Shown piece after piece: positions 23,706 to 36,797 of a stretch of 64,000 bases of DNA. Both the position numbers and the translations under genes were made by a program. The DNA comes from Scortum barcoo (Eukaryota > Chordata > Actinopteri > Centrarchiformes > Terapontidae): assembly GCA_023238725.1 (NCBI GenBank), contig CM041551.1:8855759-8919758 (forward strand), written 5' to 3'. The notes beneath the pieces are model-generated. The model searched no databases and had not been told where the DNA came from. It saw only the letters and a list, made by a program, of their open reading frames with translations. Within the stretch, counting starts at the first letter, position 1. Each line of letters begins with the position of its first letter.

Positions 23706-26435
23706 ACGTATAATGGGAGTGCTCGGATTTTAGCATTTTTACTAAGAGGGTTTGAGGGTGTATGAGTTGTTTCTGCTGCTTTTTGAGTGCATCTTGAAAT
23801 CCACAGCGTGTGTAAGAGACTTGGGATGGTGTATATTCTTCCTGCGAGTTTGTAGATTGTAAATGGCGTACGTGGATGGGATGTGTGTGATCATCCAAAG
23901 TTGTCAAAAGGTCAGAGCGGAGTTCACCGAGGGCATGTTTGTGTGCGATGCATGAAAGGTTAAACATAAATATACGGATCTTAGATGTCGAGATCAGCTT
24001 CTTTACGGCTTTCTTGCGTCCTCTGACAAATCTGAATTTTTGAAACAGTTCCTTTGAAACTGTTATTCACACACTGGATGGTAGTATGACCGTATATTTT
24101 ACTGTTGCTTTATTAATACTATGTCACAGGACATAGCAGTTGGACTTATCTCATAAGCTGCAAGGTTTTAGGATTCTGAATTAGGTCTGTTGTGCTGAAC
24201 ATTTGCTGTTCCGAGTGTCAGCGGTGTGACTAATTGGCTGGTAAGTAATTTTAATTCACATGTTGGCAGTTGGTGTCCATGTTGCTCAGCGGGAGGGAGG
24301 CACACAGCTGAGCAATATCAACAAACAGACCAGCAATTCTATAATCAGAACAAAATCAACATCCTCATTACTGACTCCAAGCTGCTGCCTACATCAAAAA
24401 GTGCTTCAAAACTCCTTCCCCTTGTTTTCAGGGAGTGATTATGTTTAGTGTCAGGCCAGAGATATCAACTATTTCACCAGAATGCTAACAACATATCGGA
24501 GGGTGTAAAGTTAGGGATATTTTAATCTTTCTCATATTTTTGCTTTTCATTTTATGTAGCACTGTGATAATGTGGCAACATCTCACTGAAGATAAAACGT
24601 TTGATTTTTTTTTAATAAGTAAAAAAAAAAACATACCAATTAAAATGTGCACTAATTGTGCAACCCGTGGTATGTAAACATATGAGACAGTATTTCAGAG
24701 CAACTCTGAATGTACTGGCGTGTTTTCCTTCCATATTCGCACAAATGCGGAAATTTTTTTTTCTTCCTTTATGAAAATACCTGTGTCCTTTCTCATCAGT
24801 TGTTTCCAATTGCTCTGTCACAGCACACGTAAATCTCCTCTCTAACATACAAGTGATGGAGATTTTGGACACAGGAATTTTTGAGTGGCCAACATTAAAA
24901 AATATTTCTGCCTTAGCCATAACAGTTTTACACAGGCGGAAAATTAACACTAGTTACAGATTCCATGTGAGTAACATTATCCTCAGCCACATTCTGCAAT
25001 CTAAAAAAATTCTTCATCTTCAGAAACAACCAGAGCAATAGCTATGTTTCTGTTGCACACTTTTATCATCTACGCTTTGTAGATGAACTTGGTATACTGT
25101 GATTACATAGCTGAGTGCCAAAAGAAAAAAATGCGTTTTTTTTCTTCTAGATGACATTTGAAAAAAAAATGTACAAATTATCACAAAAGTTGTTGATGAT
25201 TGACTTTTTACATTTTTTTTTTTCAATTATGTGGATTCATTCATTACATTCAGTATGTTCAAAGTGCAGATCTTCCAAACTATGTTTGCAGGCCAGCAAA
25301 AGCAGCAGCCTTTTACATCTAAATCGTTTTGGTCCAACTCTTCCTCCGCCGCTGCAAATGCAACCGCGCCGCCAGATGCATCGATTACGCCGAGCACCTA
25401 TCAGATCTGACCAACCAGCAGAGATGGATCAGAGCCAGACCTCATGCAGCTTGGCCGCACAAGCAGCACTCACTCAGCTGTCCTATCTGATCGCAGCCTA
25501 ACGCTCTATAATATATTCTATAATATATCACATGACTGTGCATTTTATTTGCCTGCGGCTAAGCTTGGCAACAACCAGCCGAAAGTAAAGGGCAATAGGT
25601 TGAAAGTTTCCGGGGTCTCCTGCATGTTTCATGAACATTGCACCCGTGACACCTATTAAAATGATGCTGTGTAAATTCAAACGTATGTTGAAATCCTTTT
25701 TTTAGAAACAGATCTCTGTGAAGCAGGAGAGGCGGCAGTATGCAGACGAGTGCCAGAAAGGCTGTCAGAGCCTGTTTTTAGGTTGAACCCCGGGCCTCTG
25801 ACGCCGGCTGTCCCTGTTGTTAGAGCGTAATGGACGTGTCACCCCTGAGGAAAGGCTGCCGGCTGCTTGGGTCACCATGCCCTTCAGCACATGACACACG
25901 CGTCACCGATGTGACAGGAACATGCAAAAAGCATACAGACACCATGGCAACTGAATCTGTGCATGTGTGTGTGTGCATGTCTCTGCGCGGCGGGGTGTGT
26001 GTATGTGCGTTTATTGATCCGGTGTGTTTTCTAAACTGTATTATTGACCTAAATGTTGTAACATCTAATCTGTTCTAGCTGGGATGTAATTTTATAAAGA
26101 ATTTCGAAACACTTGTTAGTTTCACTTAAGAAATTGTCGGCTGATGGAAATTTATTGCCGCGATTCAGATGGATTGCTTTCATAAAACCTGATGTTGCAT
26201 TGAGGGAACCAAATATAAATATAGTAAGTGTTCCAGTAACTGTATGATGCCTCAGCACACACATATGCACACCCACACCCACACCCACCCACACGCACAC
26301 ATAAACATACGACAAACACTTTCACATATACAGACGCACACGCACTAACACTTGTTATCGATCTACAGCTTAGCTCATGCCAGCAGGTAGTCCAACTCAC
26401 CGGTTATTCTGAGGAATTGCTTTCAGTAGCTCTAT

Positions 26436-26436
<1 letters not shown>
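23706..26436. other. Non-coding stretch, nothing recognised
   Basis: This is AT-leaning unique sequence. A GC-richer patch at 25320-25500 carries a 116-codon frame with no recognisable domain. A short ATAATATATTCTATAATATA direct repeat lies at about 25507-25529. CA-rich DNA lies at 26253-26345. Confidence 0.5.

Positions 26437-26467
<31 letters not shown>
26437..26467. repeat. (CA)n microsatellite
   Basis: A pure CA run of about 15 units. A further CA run lies at 26605-26630. Confidence 0.97.
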
Positions 26468-26471
<4 letters not shown>

Positions 26472-26604
26472 ACGCTCACACACAAACACTGCATGATTGT
26501 TTCCAGTGGTTAAATCTACACAATTTGTGCACAACCAACTCTTAAGACACCATCACCTCCTCTTCACAGATCAAGGGCTGAGTTTGTCGACGTACCACGC
26601 ACGC

Positions 26605-26630
26605 TACACACACACACACACACACACACA
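26605..26630. repeat. (CA)n microsatellite
   Basis: A pure CA run of about 12 units. Confidence 0.97.
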
Positions 26631-26864
26631 AACAAATACACACACTTGCAGCCTTATAACTGAACCATGTTTAATACCATGAGAGTATCAAGTTGAATAC
26701 AGTTGCATAGTTAGAACAAAATCCTTTATCCTGTCCTCTCATCCCTTCCTTTCCTCCTCTAAATATTGCTTTCCTCCTTCTCTGTCATAGTCATGCTTTT
26801 TGAATTCTCTTTCTTTACGGCCGATAACACAGTTTGGAGTGTAAAGGATAAGGGATTAAAGCAT

Positions 26865-27264
<400 letters not shown>

Positions 27265-28520
27265 GAATGACTTCAGGCGTGTTCATGTGCATGTGTACAT
27301 GTCATGTTTGTTTGTGATCCCAAACGGCCGGGCACTGCCTCTCCCGCCGTGTGCAGCTTTTTTGAATCTAATTTAATTTGAAAACAAGTACGAGGAACAC
27401 AAAGTTCAGTTTGTAAAACCGACGTTTGGTACAATGGAATGTTTCTCATTAAAGTCAATCAGCCAGTAGACAACAAAAGAACCTTTCATTGAAGAATATG
27501 AAGTGAAAATAAAAAACAGGGCATCGCTTTAGCTGGCAACGCTCTCCTTGTAATATGTTATGTGTGCAGCCTCCTCCTCCTCTCCCAAAATCGGCCTCTC
27601 TTGTTTGAAACGGATCGAATTAAGATGTTCAAGGATTTTTTTTTTTTTTTGCCCCTTCCCGCTCTTCTGAAAGGTCATAAGTCTAATGTAATTATAGCAC
27701 ATAACTGCGGTAAGGGAAACACATGCCAGGAGATGATATGAACATACAAGCTGTAAACTGCAACTTTCTCTTCGCTAAGCAGAATGTTGCTTTTTTATGA
27801 CTGAATCAATATCTTTAACTAAGGCTTGTAAAGCAGCCCAGTTAGAGACTTTATTTAGGCTTACCTCTGCCTGACCTCCTCATACTCCGCCTTGACTTTC
27901 CCTGCATGAGAACAGCAGGAAGCCTTGCATAAGGAACAGAAGGCAATACGTACTGTGTGTATGAAATTGTCCCGATGTGGTGGATTTTCAAATGGACGTT
28001 TATTAAATTTACCGTGATGTATGTACTGTTTCTTGATGTGATGTGTGCTCCAAACTCGGCTAACCGGATGCTCGTTTCCACTTTCACATTTTAAAAAACT
28101 ATTTAAGCTGTGTGTGACATGTCATTTAAAATATTAAAAGCAAGTCAGGCATTTAAGATTTACTAAATGTTGGCATTAAATGCAAGATAATATAACTTTT
28201 TTATGAAAGCTTTCATTATAAAAGAATTTGATCCGCGAGGCAGTTTTGCAGTCCCGTTAAAACATTCGAAAGTGAATAAAATAGAGGGGCAAACTGTGGG
28301 GGAAAGTGACGAAACATAAAACAATAAAGAAGATGGTGATACAGATGGTGTTCTCAGTCTGAGAAGGAAAAAAGAATGACGGAGTACATGAAAGGAGACA
28401 GAGAGCCCACAGTAGGTTGTTGGATATGGTTCTCACACTGTACAATGAAATTATATTAAAATATAGCTTATGCATTTCACATGGCCTGAATCTGAGCCAA
28501 GTCTTATTCTCTGCCTCTCT
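27265..28520. other. Non-coding stretch, nothing recognised
   Basis: AT-leaning unique sequence with a T-run at 27635-27650. No splice signals pair with a coding frame. Confidence 0.5.
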
Positions 28521-28521
28521 G

Positions 28522-28698
28522 CAGGAGACCTCTTATGAACCGTTGGAACACGCACCCATGCAAGGGTGAGGGTCACGTGACTGGCGGGGGTGGCCGTGCC
28601 AGCAGTACTGCTAGCAGGCTAGTCTGCTAGCATGTTTTATCGCCTGCTGACCGCTGTTGGCCATGTGAGATGTTGTTACAGGATTATCTTATGAACCG
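28522..28698. repeat. Hairpin-rich segment flanked by imperfect direct repeats
   Basis: CAGGAGACCTCTTATGAACC at 28522 and CAGGATTATCTTATGAACCG at 28679 share CAGGA and TCTTATGAACCG, and bracket about 136 bp. The interior is GC-richer and unusually palindromic. GTCACGTGAC lies at 28572-28581 and AGCAGTACTGCT at 28601-28612. An 8-bp stem, GCTAGCAG/CTGCTAGC, spans 28610-28631 with a 6-nt loop. This could be a small insertion or a locally duplicated regulatory module. The family is not recognised. Confidence 0.5.
28572..28581. promoter_or_regulatory. Perfect E-box palindrome GTCACGTGAC
   Basis: This 10-bp palindrome matches the consensus bound by the USF/TFE/MITF class of basic helix-loop-helix factors. 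A TCACGTGA E-box also occurs at 29213-29220. Occupancy cannot be judged from sequence. Confidence 0.4.
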
Positions 28699-28699
28699 C

Positions 28700-29960
28700 C
28701 CTGGTGTGGGGCTGCAACGTGATTTTGAGTTTCTATTTTGAAGATGTTACAATGGAAACATATTTAAGTGGGTATATTTGTGTATGCTCTGTGACCAACC
28801 AACACAATAAGGAATTTGAGGGAAAATTCCGTGACAGCCGAACTGTAATACAGAAACTGGAAAGTCATTTTTATTTAAGGGATCCTTCAGTGTGGAATTC
28901 AAAATCCAATAAACAAAGTGTTTGTTCACAAGAATACTCATAATGGCTATATATTAGATTTTTGAGGGAGACTGGCTTCCAAGTCGTTAGTTAATTTCTC
29001 TCATAAAGCATTGTTATTATATTTTCCATTTTTTGTATTACTTGATCAGAACTGAACGGAGGTGAAAAAATAAATTAGATTTTTTTCCCCTTTGCAGACA
29101 GAGCTGTCATTTTTTAAGAGCAGTTTTCCTTTGTTAACTTCTATAGAAGAAGTAGACAAGCTTACAAGGCTCCTGAAAACAGGCGTCAGACGTCTTGGAC
29201 TAGACGTGCTGCTCACGTGACCTTTGCCTCCCATTTCGTAGTGGTCCATCAGAACTCTGAGGCTCTACAGTGTCAGCAAGACTGAGAAAGAGACAGAGCT
29301 CTCTGCATACCTGCTAAGTTAACTACAGCACTTTGCTCTTCTTCCTCTTTCCCTTATCCTATCCCTCACTCTGTCACGGCTCTTCTTCTGCACTTCTGTC
29401 CTCGTCCTTCACCCATTCAAACTCAACAGCACTGCCGATCAGAGCCTTGTGCTGTGAAGAAATCCCAGAAATTTAACAAGCATTGCTTTATTTAATAATC
29501 AGATTTAAATTCGGGTAATATCTCTCATCAAAACACACCAATAATCATTTTGTGTAAACACCCCATCATTTCATTCTTGACTTCAGTGTTAGCTGCCTAA
29601 CTGAGTAATTTGGTGTCTCAAGATCCTGCTTGGATCTTTGTGTGCCTGGTGAGGTCGGCTGTAATTCTTTCTCCAGCAGAAAAGCAAAAAAAGGAAAAAA
29701 GGAGAAAGGCAAAACTTCTAATAATTATAATAATCAGCACATTGACTAACCAACAAAGAAACAGGTGTGTGTGCGTATGTTGTTATGTGTGTGTAGGAGG
29801 ATGGAGGTGGCAGTGTGAGCATGCTCTCTCTGCTATTTGCTCGACTGGTAATCAGCCAAACACGCTACAAGTCTCCTGCTATGATTTGCCCCCTGGTGTG
29901 TCTCCAGTCTGAACGCCTGTGAGTAAGTTAGTGTTTCTCTATGCCGACGTGTGCATGGCT
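28700..29960. other. Non-coding stretch, nothing recognised
   Basis: This is unique sequence. GTCAGACGTCTTGGACTAGA and GCTCACGTGACC lie at about 29186-29222. No gene is supported. Confidence 0.5.
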
Positions 29961-29967
29961 TTATGTA

Positions 29968-30017
<50 letters not shown>
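29968..30017. repeat. Compound (GT)n(TA)n microsatellite
   Basis: A short GT run passes into about 20 TA units. Confidence 0.97.
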
Positions 30018-30023
<6 letters not shown>

Positions 30024-30390
30024 CTGTTCATGTCAGTGTGTGTGCACGGGTGAACTGTGTGTCCATCTGTGTGTGCATCTTAAGATTTATATTTGTTTCC
30101 TGTTTCTTCCCCCTTGCTGAGGGCTATACGCTGACTTAGGTTTACAGCATGTGTATGCACGTGTGTGTGTGTGTTTGTGCAGTCTTACATGCTCACAGAT
30201 GTGTGTATTTGCCGGATGGAAATACAACTCCTAGGACATTTAATCTAGGGTGAATTTCACGCTAGTTACTGCTTGTCATCAAACGTTTCTAGCGTAAAAT
30301 ACTGCAGCGATCTTTTATTGGCGGATGTTCGGCACAAATTCACTATCAGACCCCTGAGTGCCCCGCTGCCCTCCAGATAGACTGAAAGTG

Positions 30391-30442
30391 TGTGTAGATG
30401 TGTGTGTGTGAGAGAGAGAGAGAGAGACAAAGAGAGAGAGGA
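30391..30442. repeat. Compound (GT)n(GA)n microsatellite
   Basis: TG repeats pass into GA repeats, as at 16297-16359. Confidence 0.95.
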
Positions 30443-31458
30443 AGACAATAATCATGGACGAAGTTTGTCGCCTCACATTTGATGCGTTCCAGTTAAGATA
30501 AATTAATCTAAATCCTGAGTGTGTATGTAAGTGAGTTTTAAGTGCGAATTCAAACTTTGTAATGCAGAGAAGCAGAGACATGAAAGCCCCTTTTCTGCAC
30601 ACGCACTTGCGCACACGCAGTCTAACACACACACGCACACTCACAGATCTGATCCCAAGCTTAGGGGAAGACCGATCCAGTATATCTACAGTCGTATGTG
30701 TTCACTTAGCAATCCACAGCTGCTAGCACCATTACTATGATTTCCTGTGTGTGTATGTCTCTCTGTCTGTCTGCCCCCTGCCCAACTCCCCTCCAACACA
30801 CACACACACATCTAACGGTCCTATCCAAATGGGTTTTAGCAGGACACATATTTTACACCCGCCTGAGTCGCTCTGATGTTCAGGTGCTTCACTGTAAAAT
30901 GTGACCCAGGTTGTCTTCTAATGCATATCACAGCCTGAAAAAAAAAAAAGAAAAAGAAAAGACGTATCCCCCTCCACCCCTTCTAAAACACAAAGGAAGC
31001 AACTCATAACCTTAATGTTAAACGTCTGAGTAATAGCTTTTGTGTGTTTCCATATTAAAAGCTTTCAGTATTTAAGCGGGCAGCGGAAAACAAAGGACAC
31101 ATTTGTTTAATAGAATAATCCTTCCTGTGTTTAAGATGACTCCAAAGCTTTCAAATTTGAGCCTTAATGTTTCGACAAGCTGTTCAATCAGTTGTTTTTT
31201 GAGGACATCGCAAATGGCAGGCTGTCTCTGAAATACGTTTGCTTGTTTTACCTGACCCACTTTCTCTTCCCTGTGTGTGTTTATGCGCGTGTGTGTGTGT
31301 GTGCGCTTGCTGTCCCTCTTTGCTCAGAAGGTTGTAAATGTAATCTTAGACACATGTTACTTCGGCTGATGTTTTTCAGATTGATGTCAGTTGCGATTAG
31401 CATATCTCCTGCCAAGACACAGGAGTGCTCTTTAGAGCCTGGCCTCATACACACTCAT

Positions 31459-31461
<3 letters not shown>

Positions 31462-31490
<29 letters not shown>
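31462..31490. repeat. (CA)n microsatellite
   Basis: A pure CA run of about 14 units. Confidence 0.97.
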
Positions 31491-31495
<5 letters not shown>

Positions 31496-32339
31496 TGCAA
31501 ACCGTTGGGTAAACATAGCTCAGCTGCTGCCATTTTGAATGATTGCACGATGATTATTTGATGCAGTGATTTATTTTGAACGCAGCCTGTAAGTAAACTG
31601 AGGCAGGAAAGGATGAGAAATCTGACTGACAAGCTCCAAAACAAAATTCTACCCCAAGACAGTCTCCAGACACCCCTTTCCCAGCAACATATTATTACAT
31701 CCTGCCCCCAAAAAACACATTTTAACACTCCCTGGCCTCCAACTTTAATGTCACCCTGTCTGTTTCTTAAAATGCCGTCTGCAGAGTGCAGCAATGTAAA
31801 TGCAGCTGTGACCAACACACTCCGCGCCGAAACTGTTTCATTTACATTCATCTTGTGCTTGGGAATGGAGAATTCCTCCTCCAATGTAAGACAGCGGGGG
31901 AACTGTGCAAAACGAATTTCTCGCCATCTCTGGAGAGCGAACGATATAGGGATTCAGAACACACCCTTCAGACAATGGAAGAGAAGGGGGTCTTATTTTC
32001 TCTTCTCTCTCTCCCTTCTTTCCCCTGTCTCTCTCCACACCTCCCTGACCCTGCTTCCCCTTAACCTGCTCAGCAGAGTGAGAGAATACGTGTAGCACCA
32101 ACAGTGGGGGGGGAGTGGGGTTTGGGGGGGGATCGGAGAGAGAGAAAGAAAGTCAGATAAAAGTAGTTAAGAGAAGGAGAAAAGGGAGGAGGAGGGTAGA
32201 GGGGGGTTGGACAACAACAGGAGAGTGGCTGACCAAATACCCAGCGACAGAGCGAGAGAGGAAGACAGATGCATGGAGGGAAAGAGAGAGGGGGAGAGAA
32301 GATGAGAATATATATGCGGTGGCCAGTGTTGTGAGACAA

Positions 32340-32560
32340 GGCAGGTTGCTGTCACTTTAAAAATGACTGTAATAAAAGTGACCGTCGGAAGATGGATCTG
32401 GTGATTTTGGCTTGCTAATCAGTCATCTGTGAAGAGGACCACAGCCCAGATTCAGCGGCCGCCTGACACTTCTTGATTGATGTCTGTGCCCGATAAAAAA
32501 GGCCCATTAACTGTCCTCCTATTAAACTGGGTGAAATGGCAAAAAATGCTCCTCTCTCCC
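32340..32560. promoter_or_regulatory. Candidate conserved non-coding element
   Basis: This repeat-free block contains GCTTGCTAATCAGTCATC (about 32410), TTCTTGATTGATGTCTG (about 32471) and CATTAACTGTCC/ATTAAACTGG (about 32505-32530). TGATTGAT is a Pbx/Hox-type composite. It is among the most enhancer-like stretches in the left half, but conservation is not demonstrated. Confidence 0.35.
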
Positions 32561-32749
32561 ACTCTGCTCTTCCACTCTGTCTTTCATTTAAACCCTATAT
32601 CCTTTTAGATTTTCTGCCCTTCTATTTTTTCCCTTATCACTTCTCCCTACACTGTTATGGCTGTCTGTCATTCTTACAGTTATTATTGAGCCAGTGGGAG
32701 AGATGTTAATCAGCAAGGCCTACTTGTGTTTTTGCGTGCGTGCTTGTTT

Positions 32750-32830
32750 GTCCATGTGCGCACCGGACGTCACGCGCGCCGTATTCGAGTACAGTCCTCA
32801 CGCTCGAAATCGATAGATCAATAGTTGGCC
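32750..32830. promoter_or_regulatory. CpG cluster with CRE-like motif
   Basis: About 10 CpG fall in about 75 bp, far above the surrounding background, including ACGCGCGCC at 32772-32780. GGACGTCACG at 32765-32774 contains the GACGTCA core of a cyclic-AMP response element. The cluster is too short to be a conventional CpG island. Confidence 0.3.
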
Positions 32831-32989
32831 AAAAAACACACCAGTCGACGCTTCAGCTGGTACCTGCGTGACAAATTCTTGTTAAGTTTGCAAATGAGCC
32901 TGCATGATCAGTGGTGTCAGAGAGTGTATGACTTCAAGCCTTCCCTTAGCCTCATGACATGCGTCAGAAAAAAATAATGACCCCGCAGC

Positions 32990-33013
32990 TGAATCTCATA
33001 TCTCCTCATCTTC

Positions 33014-33048
<35 letters not shown>

Positions 33049-33930
33049 ACAAATACACACACACACACAAAGATTGCCTGCAATAATAATAACCCCACAG
33101 ACGACAGCTTCAGCCCCCTCCCTCCCATCCCCTTATCCCCACCTCACCCCCCCTCCCACATACAATCAAACAAAGCCTCTCTCTTACCTTGCGCATGACC
33201 AATCCTTCCATCTCTCCCTCTTTTTTTTTTTCCTCCAACCATCCTATCTATGCATGCTCTTCCTTTTCTGTAAACCCAACCACACCTAACAGCAACACCT
33301 TGCACTCTCCCGACCATCCCACAGCCTACAGCGTGGCACTCACACCCCCAATAAATACAGCCCTGGTCTGCCGTTTTCCCATCTATCCCCTTTTCTCTGC
33401 CCCAGTCTCTTTCCTCTCTCTCTCTCTCTCTCCCTTTCTCTCTTCCTCTGTCTTTCCCTCTCCCCTCGCTCCTGGCTGGTGCTGGTGAAATATCAGGGCA
33501 AACGGATTCCAGCTTTTTTCTCTGGCTCAGAGGGGTTGTTCTGTGCGATTTGGCCCTGGGGTGCATTTCAGCGCTTCTGATGTGAGAGAGGGGCGAGAGA
33601 GAGAGAGAGAGAGGAGAGAGACAGAGAGAGGGCAATAGAGAGAAAGGGAAAGGAAGCATGAGAGAGAGAGCGAGAGAGAGAGAAAGGAGACACTGCCAGG
33701 GTTTATCCTTTCTTTCTAAGGGGCAGTCAACAGTTTTAAAACGACAGGCTTTTGACCAGCGTTGAACCAGCAACTGGAGTTGTGCATGCTCTTCATAGCT
33801 TACAGAGGCCTTGAGGTGATCTCCATACATAATCAGGACAATCCACCTCCATGACAGGTGCGCGGCCATCTTGGAATCGCTCTGAGCCGGTGGACTTGAG
33901 CAGAGTGTCGAAATGTCGTGCGCTGGCGTC
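32990..33930. repeat. CA, CT and GA repeat zone
   Basis: (CT)n(CA)n occupies 33015-33068. Pyrimidine-rich DNA runs at 33110-33240, CT at 33411-33440, and GA-rich DNA at 33584-33690. The CT block and the later GA block are complementary and about 150 bp apart. The 263-codon minus-strand frame at 33144-33935 spans these blocks. Its Leu/Ser- and Arg/Glu-rich middle is repeat-derived and it shows no domain. Confidence 0.85.
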
Positions 33931-33934
33931 TGCA

Positions 33935-35715
33935 CAGAAAAAGATGAACGACTGCAGTGCAGCAGTTTTATCGCTTTGAATAAATTGACAAGTTGTCAAA
34001 TGTGACAAAATAATGTGTGCTTTTTTACACTTTTTACACACTTTTCATGACCAAACAAGATTGTCTGGTATTTTGATTTAATTTTATTTTACCACTGAGC
34101 TGCTACAAGACACCTCTACAAAGATAATAACATAAATGTAAAAGATCTGCTTATTTTATTCATTTAACTCTCAAAAATTAAGGATTCCTTATTAGCACTG
34201 ATGGAGCACAAAAAATGCATATTCCTCAGAACAAACCGGATGAAATATTTTTCTTTCATTTTAATTATTCTTTATCCACTTTAACAATGAAGGAAAAAAT
34301 GTGTGTGGTATTTTTAGTTTTCAGTCAGCCATGTCTTCAAAATACTTTTTTTTCAAAAGCACATAATTTTGCAATAGAATTCATTTTGGAATTTCCACAG
34401 CTGATTGTGTTTTACCTTGTCTTTTGTGTGTCCATGCATGTGTGTACTTTGCACAACTTCATGCGCGCAAATATGTGTGTGTGCACGCGTGTGTGTTTAT
34501 GTTTCCTAATCTCACATCTCACTGTGGGGCGTTCTAAAAGGATTTGTCATTCTCAGCTCAGTTGGGCTGATTTGTGAATTAAATGTATTTTTAGGCACCT
34601 TTTTTCCATCCCTTTGTGAACCCAGTCAGAATTGAGGTCAGGACACACAAACAGACGCACACACACACACACGCAAATGTACACACCATCTCAGAAAAAG
34701 ACACATAGCTTTCAGAACAAATCACTGTTGAACTACCCTGTGTGGAATGATTCTGACATTTTGTTTGGGAGAAATAGCATTTAATTGAAGGGAGGGGCGA
34801 TACGGATGGCAGTTATGCAACCAAGGGAAAATGTCTACATTTCAACCCAAATTGAAAACATAACAGAGTTTGCGTTTGTGTGTGTGTGTGTGTATGTGTG
34901 TGTGTGTGTGTGTGTGTGTCTTGTGTGTTTGTGTGTGTGCGTTGAAGAGTTGCTTGCTTCATTTCACTGTTATCCACAGCTTGCTTGTTTGATTGTGAAT
35001 TAGTTCAAGTTATGGGGTTTATTCCATAAAAACAATATTGACTTTGCATTGCACTACAAAGTAATCTCCCTCTCTGGCTCTCTAAATCTAAATCTATCTT
35101 TCTTGGTTGTACTGAATTTGCAGGTATGAGATTTACCTGCATGATGAGGAAGTGCAAAGCTCTCACATTTCCACATATTCACTTTGCTGTTTAATTTTTA
35201 ATCATTTCATTGCCTGATTATTTTTGATAAAACTTTATGAGCGGTTAATGATGAAAATTAGAGATTAATTCATTTGATGTTCAATATCAAAGGACCTAAA
35301 AATTCTGCATCATTTTACTCATTAGCTGAAGTTCCAGGAGCTTTTAAAATAATGATTGCTGCAGTTGCATATATTTTTTTCCTGTAATAATAAATTCAAT
35401 TATTAAACCATGTTGATCTCCACAGGTATAATTTTCTGGATTTTGCCCCCAACATGATAAGGTCAGAGGTCAGACTCAGCCACAGAATAGACATCTGGAG
35501 CTGGGAGTTTTTTTGCTCAATGACACTTTGGTGTGGTAGATGTTTGGAGAAATGGCTGCTTGAACTCAGGTCATCAGTTTAATGTTGGTCACTAGGAAAA
35601 GAGGATGAAGAGCCCTCATAAGGACTCTTCGACTGCAGTGAAGAAGCCAACAAGCATTTTCAGGGTCACTGCACACCTCAAAAAATGACACCCCCCTTTT
35701 TTCCTCCTTTCTTTA
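33935..35715. other. Non-coding AT-rich stretch with (GT)n
   Basis: The stretch contains a (GT)n run at 34877-34919 and CA-rich DNA at 34655-34685. AT-rich unique sequence with several TTAAT and CATTTCATTG motifs lies at 35190-35430. No exon is supported. Confidence 0.5.
34877..34919. repeat. (GT)n microsatellite
   Basis: About 21 GT units with one TAT interruption. Confidence 0.97.
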
Positions 35716-35724
35716 TTCTCTCTT

Positions 35725-35812
35725 TCGCTCCGAGCGTTGCCAATTTGTCTGCGCCGCATCCGCTAATCCGTGCGCATTTACGCATTGGTCATTGCGCCTC
35801 CGGTTGACTTGG
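35725..35812. promoter_or_regulatory. Small CpG cluster with opposed CCAAT boxes
   Basis: Eleven CpG occur in about 85 bp in an otherwise CpG-poor region. A forward CCAAT box (35740-35744) and a reverse one (ATTGG, 35784-35788) sit inside the cluster. The arrangement resembles a small TATA-less promoter or a CpG-rich enhancer. No transcript is visible from sequence. Confidence 0.35.
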
Positions 35813-35939
35813 CTGGCTTGATAGATGATGGCGTCCAGGCAGGAGACTGACTGACTGTACAAGCTCACAGCTGACAACAGTGTTGTCTGGTAAGCCTTTT
35901 GCTTTGTAGCGCGCTGCAACACGAATAACGAGTGGAGGA

Positions 35940-36751
35940 GTGAAAAGAATATCCACTTATCGATCTGTTTTCTCCTTTTTTAAATCAAAGTATTACAATT
36001 ACTAATTAAAGCAATTAGTAATTATTATTTTCTTTAATTAAGCCAATGATATTAAATTATTGAAAATATGTTATTGCTTTATTTTAAGTGAAACATTTGT
36101 TAGAAATCGGGATTGAAATAATATGAAATAATTAAATAAGTCATTTTTGCGTAAAAAAGAAAAAAGAAAAAACGATCTACAGGAATATAATTTAGCAGCA
36201 GACAAATGGGAGTGGTGGAGTACAGTAATATTACTTTGAAGTCGTGGGTAACGTCACTTTTTGAGGAACAAGCCCTACCAGAGGCTCCTGACGTTTCCCC
36301 CCTTCGGATGTCGAGATGTCAATCTGTTGCCATAGAAGTGACTTCTCGGTGCTGACCGGGTTATTTGCCGTGTTGGGATGGCCCACTGAGTTTCAGAGGA
36401 AAGGAGAGGAGAAGTGGGGGGGTGTGGGAGTGGGAGAAGAGGGGTAGCATGGATGGATGGATGATGGGGTGGGAAGGTGGAGGGATGACAGTCCCCAAGA
36501 GAGAGGGAGAGTGGGGGCTCCTGGAGAGGACCTCTCTCGGACCACTAAATTGACATGTCCAAGCTCCTGAGTTGTCATGAAGAAAGCACTTTAATAAGCC
36601 ATGTGACAACAGACAGTGCAGCAGTCTTACTTTCATGAGGCCTATTAAATAGCAGGCCTTCTGCTTGATTTCAAATTACATTTTTATTGCTTTAGTTTGT
36701 CTTACATTTTATCACAATACTTAATTTTAACACATCGTATAATAATAATAG

Positions 36752-36797
<46 letters not shown>

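Larger units (their letters stand above)
30018..32335. other. Non-coding stretch with several microsatellites
   Basis: The stretch contains (GT)n(GA)n at 30391-30442, CA-rich DNA at 30612-30643, GT at 31274-31303, (CA)n at 31462-31490, a potential G-quadruplex at 32105-32131 and purine-rich DNA at 32136-32310. Plus-strand frames of 160 and 92 codons (31613-32095 and 31786-32064) overlap in different frames and have no recognisable domain. Confidence 0.55.

Noticed and set aside
25151..25501. 116-codon frame with a Gln/Ala-rich end
   Set aside because: Looks partly protein-like in the GC-richer part but begins in AT-rich low-complexity DNA and matches no family I know.
31613..32095. 160-codon plus-strand frame
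   Set aside because: Overlaps an equally open second frame, and shows no domain.
33144..33935. 263-codon minus-strand open frame
   Set aside because: Although the longest frame, it spans CT/GA repeats that give Leu/Ser and Arg/Glu runs. The outer parts match no family I know and there are no splice signals or promoter.
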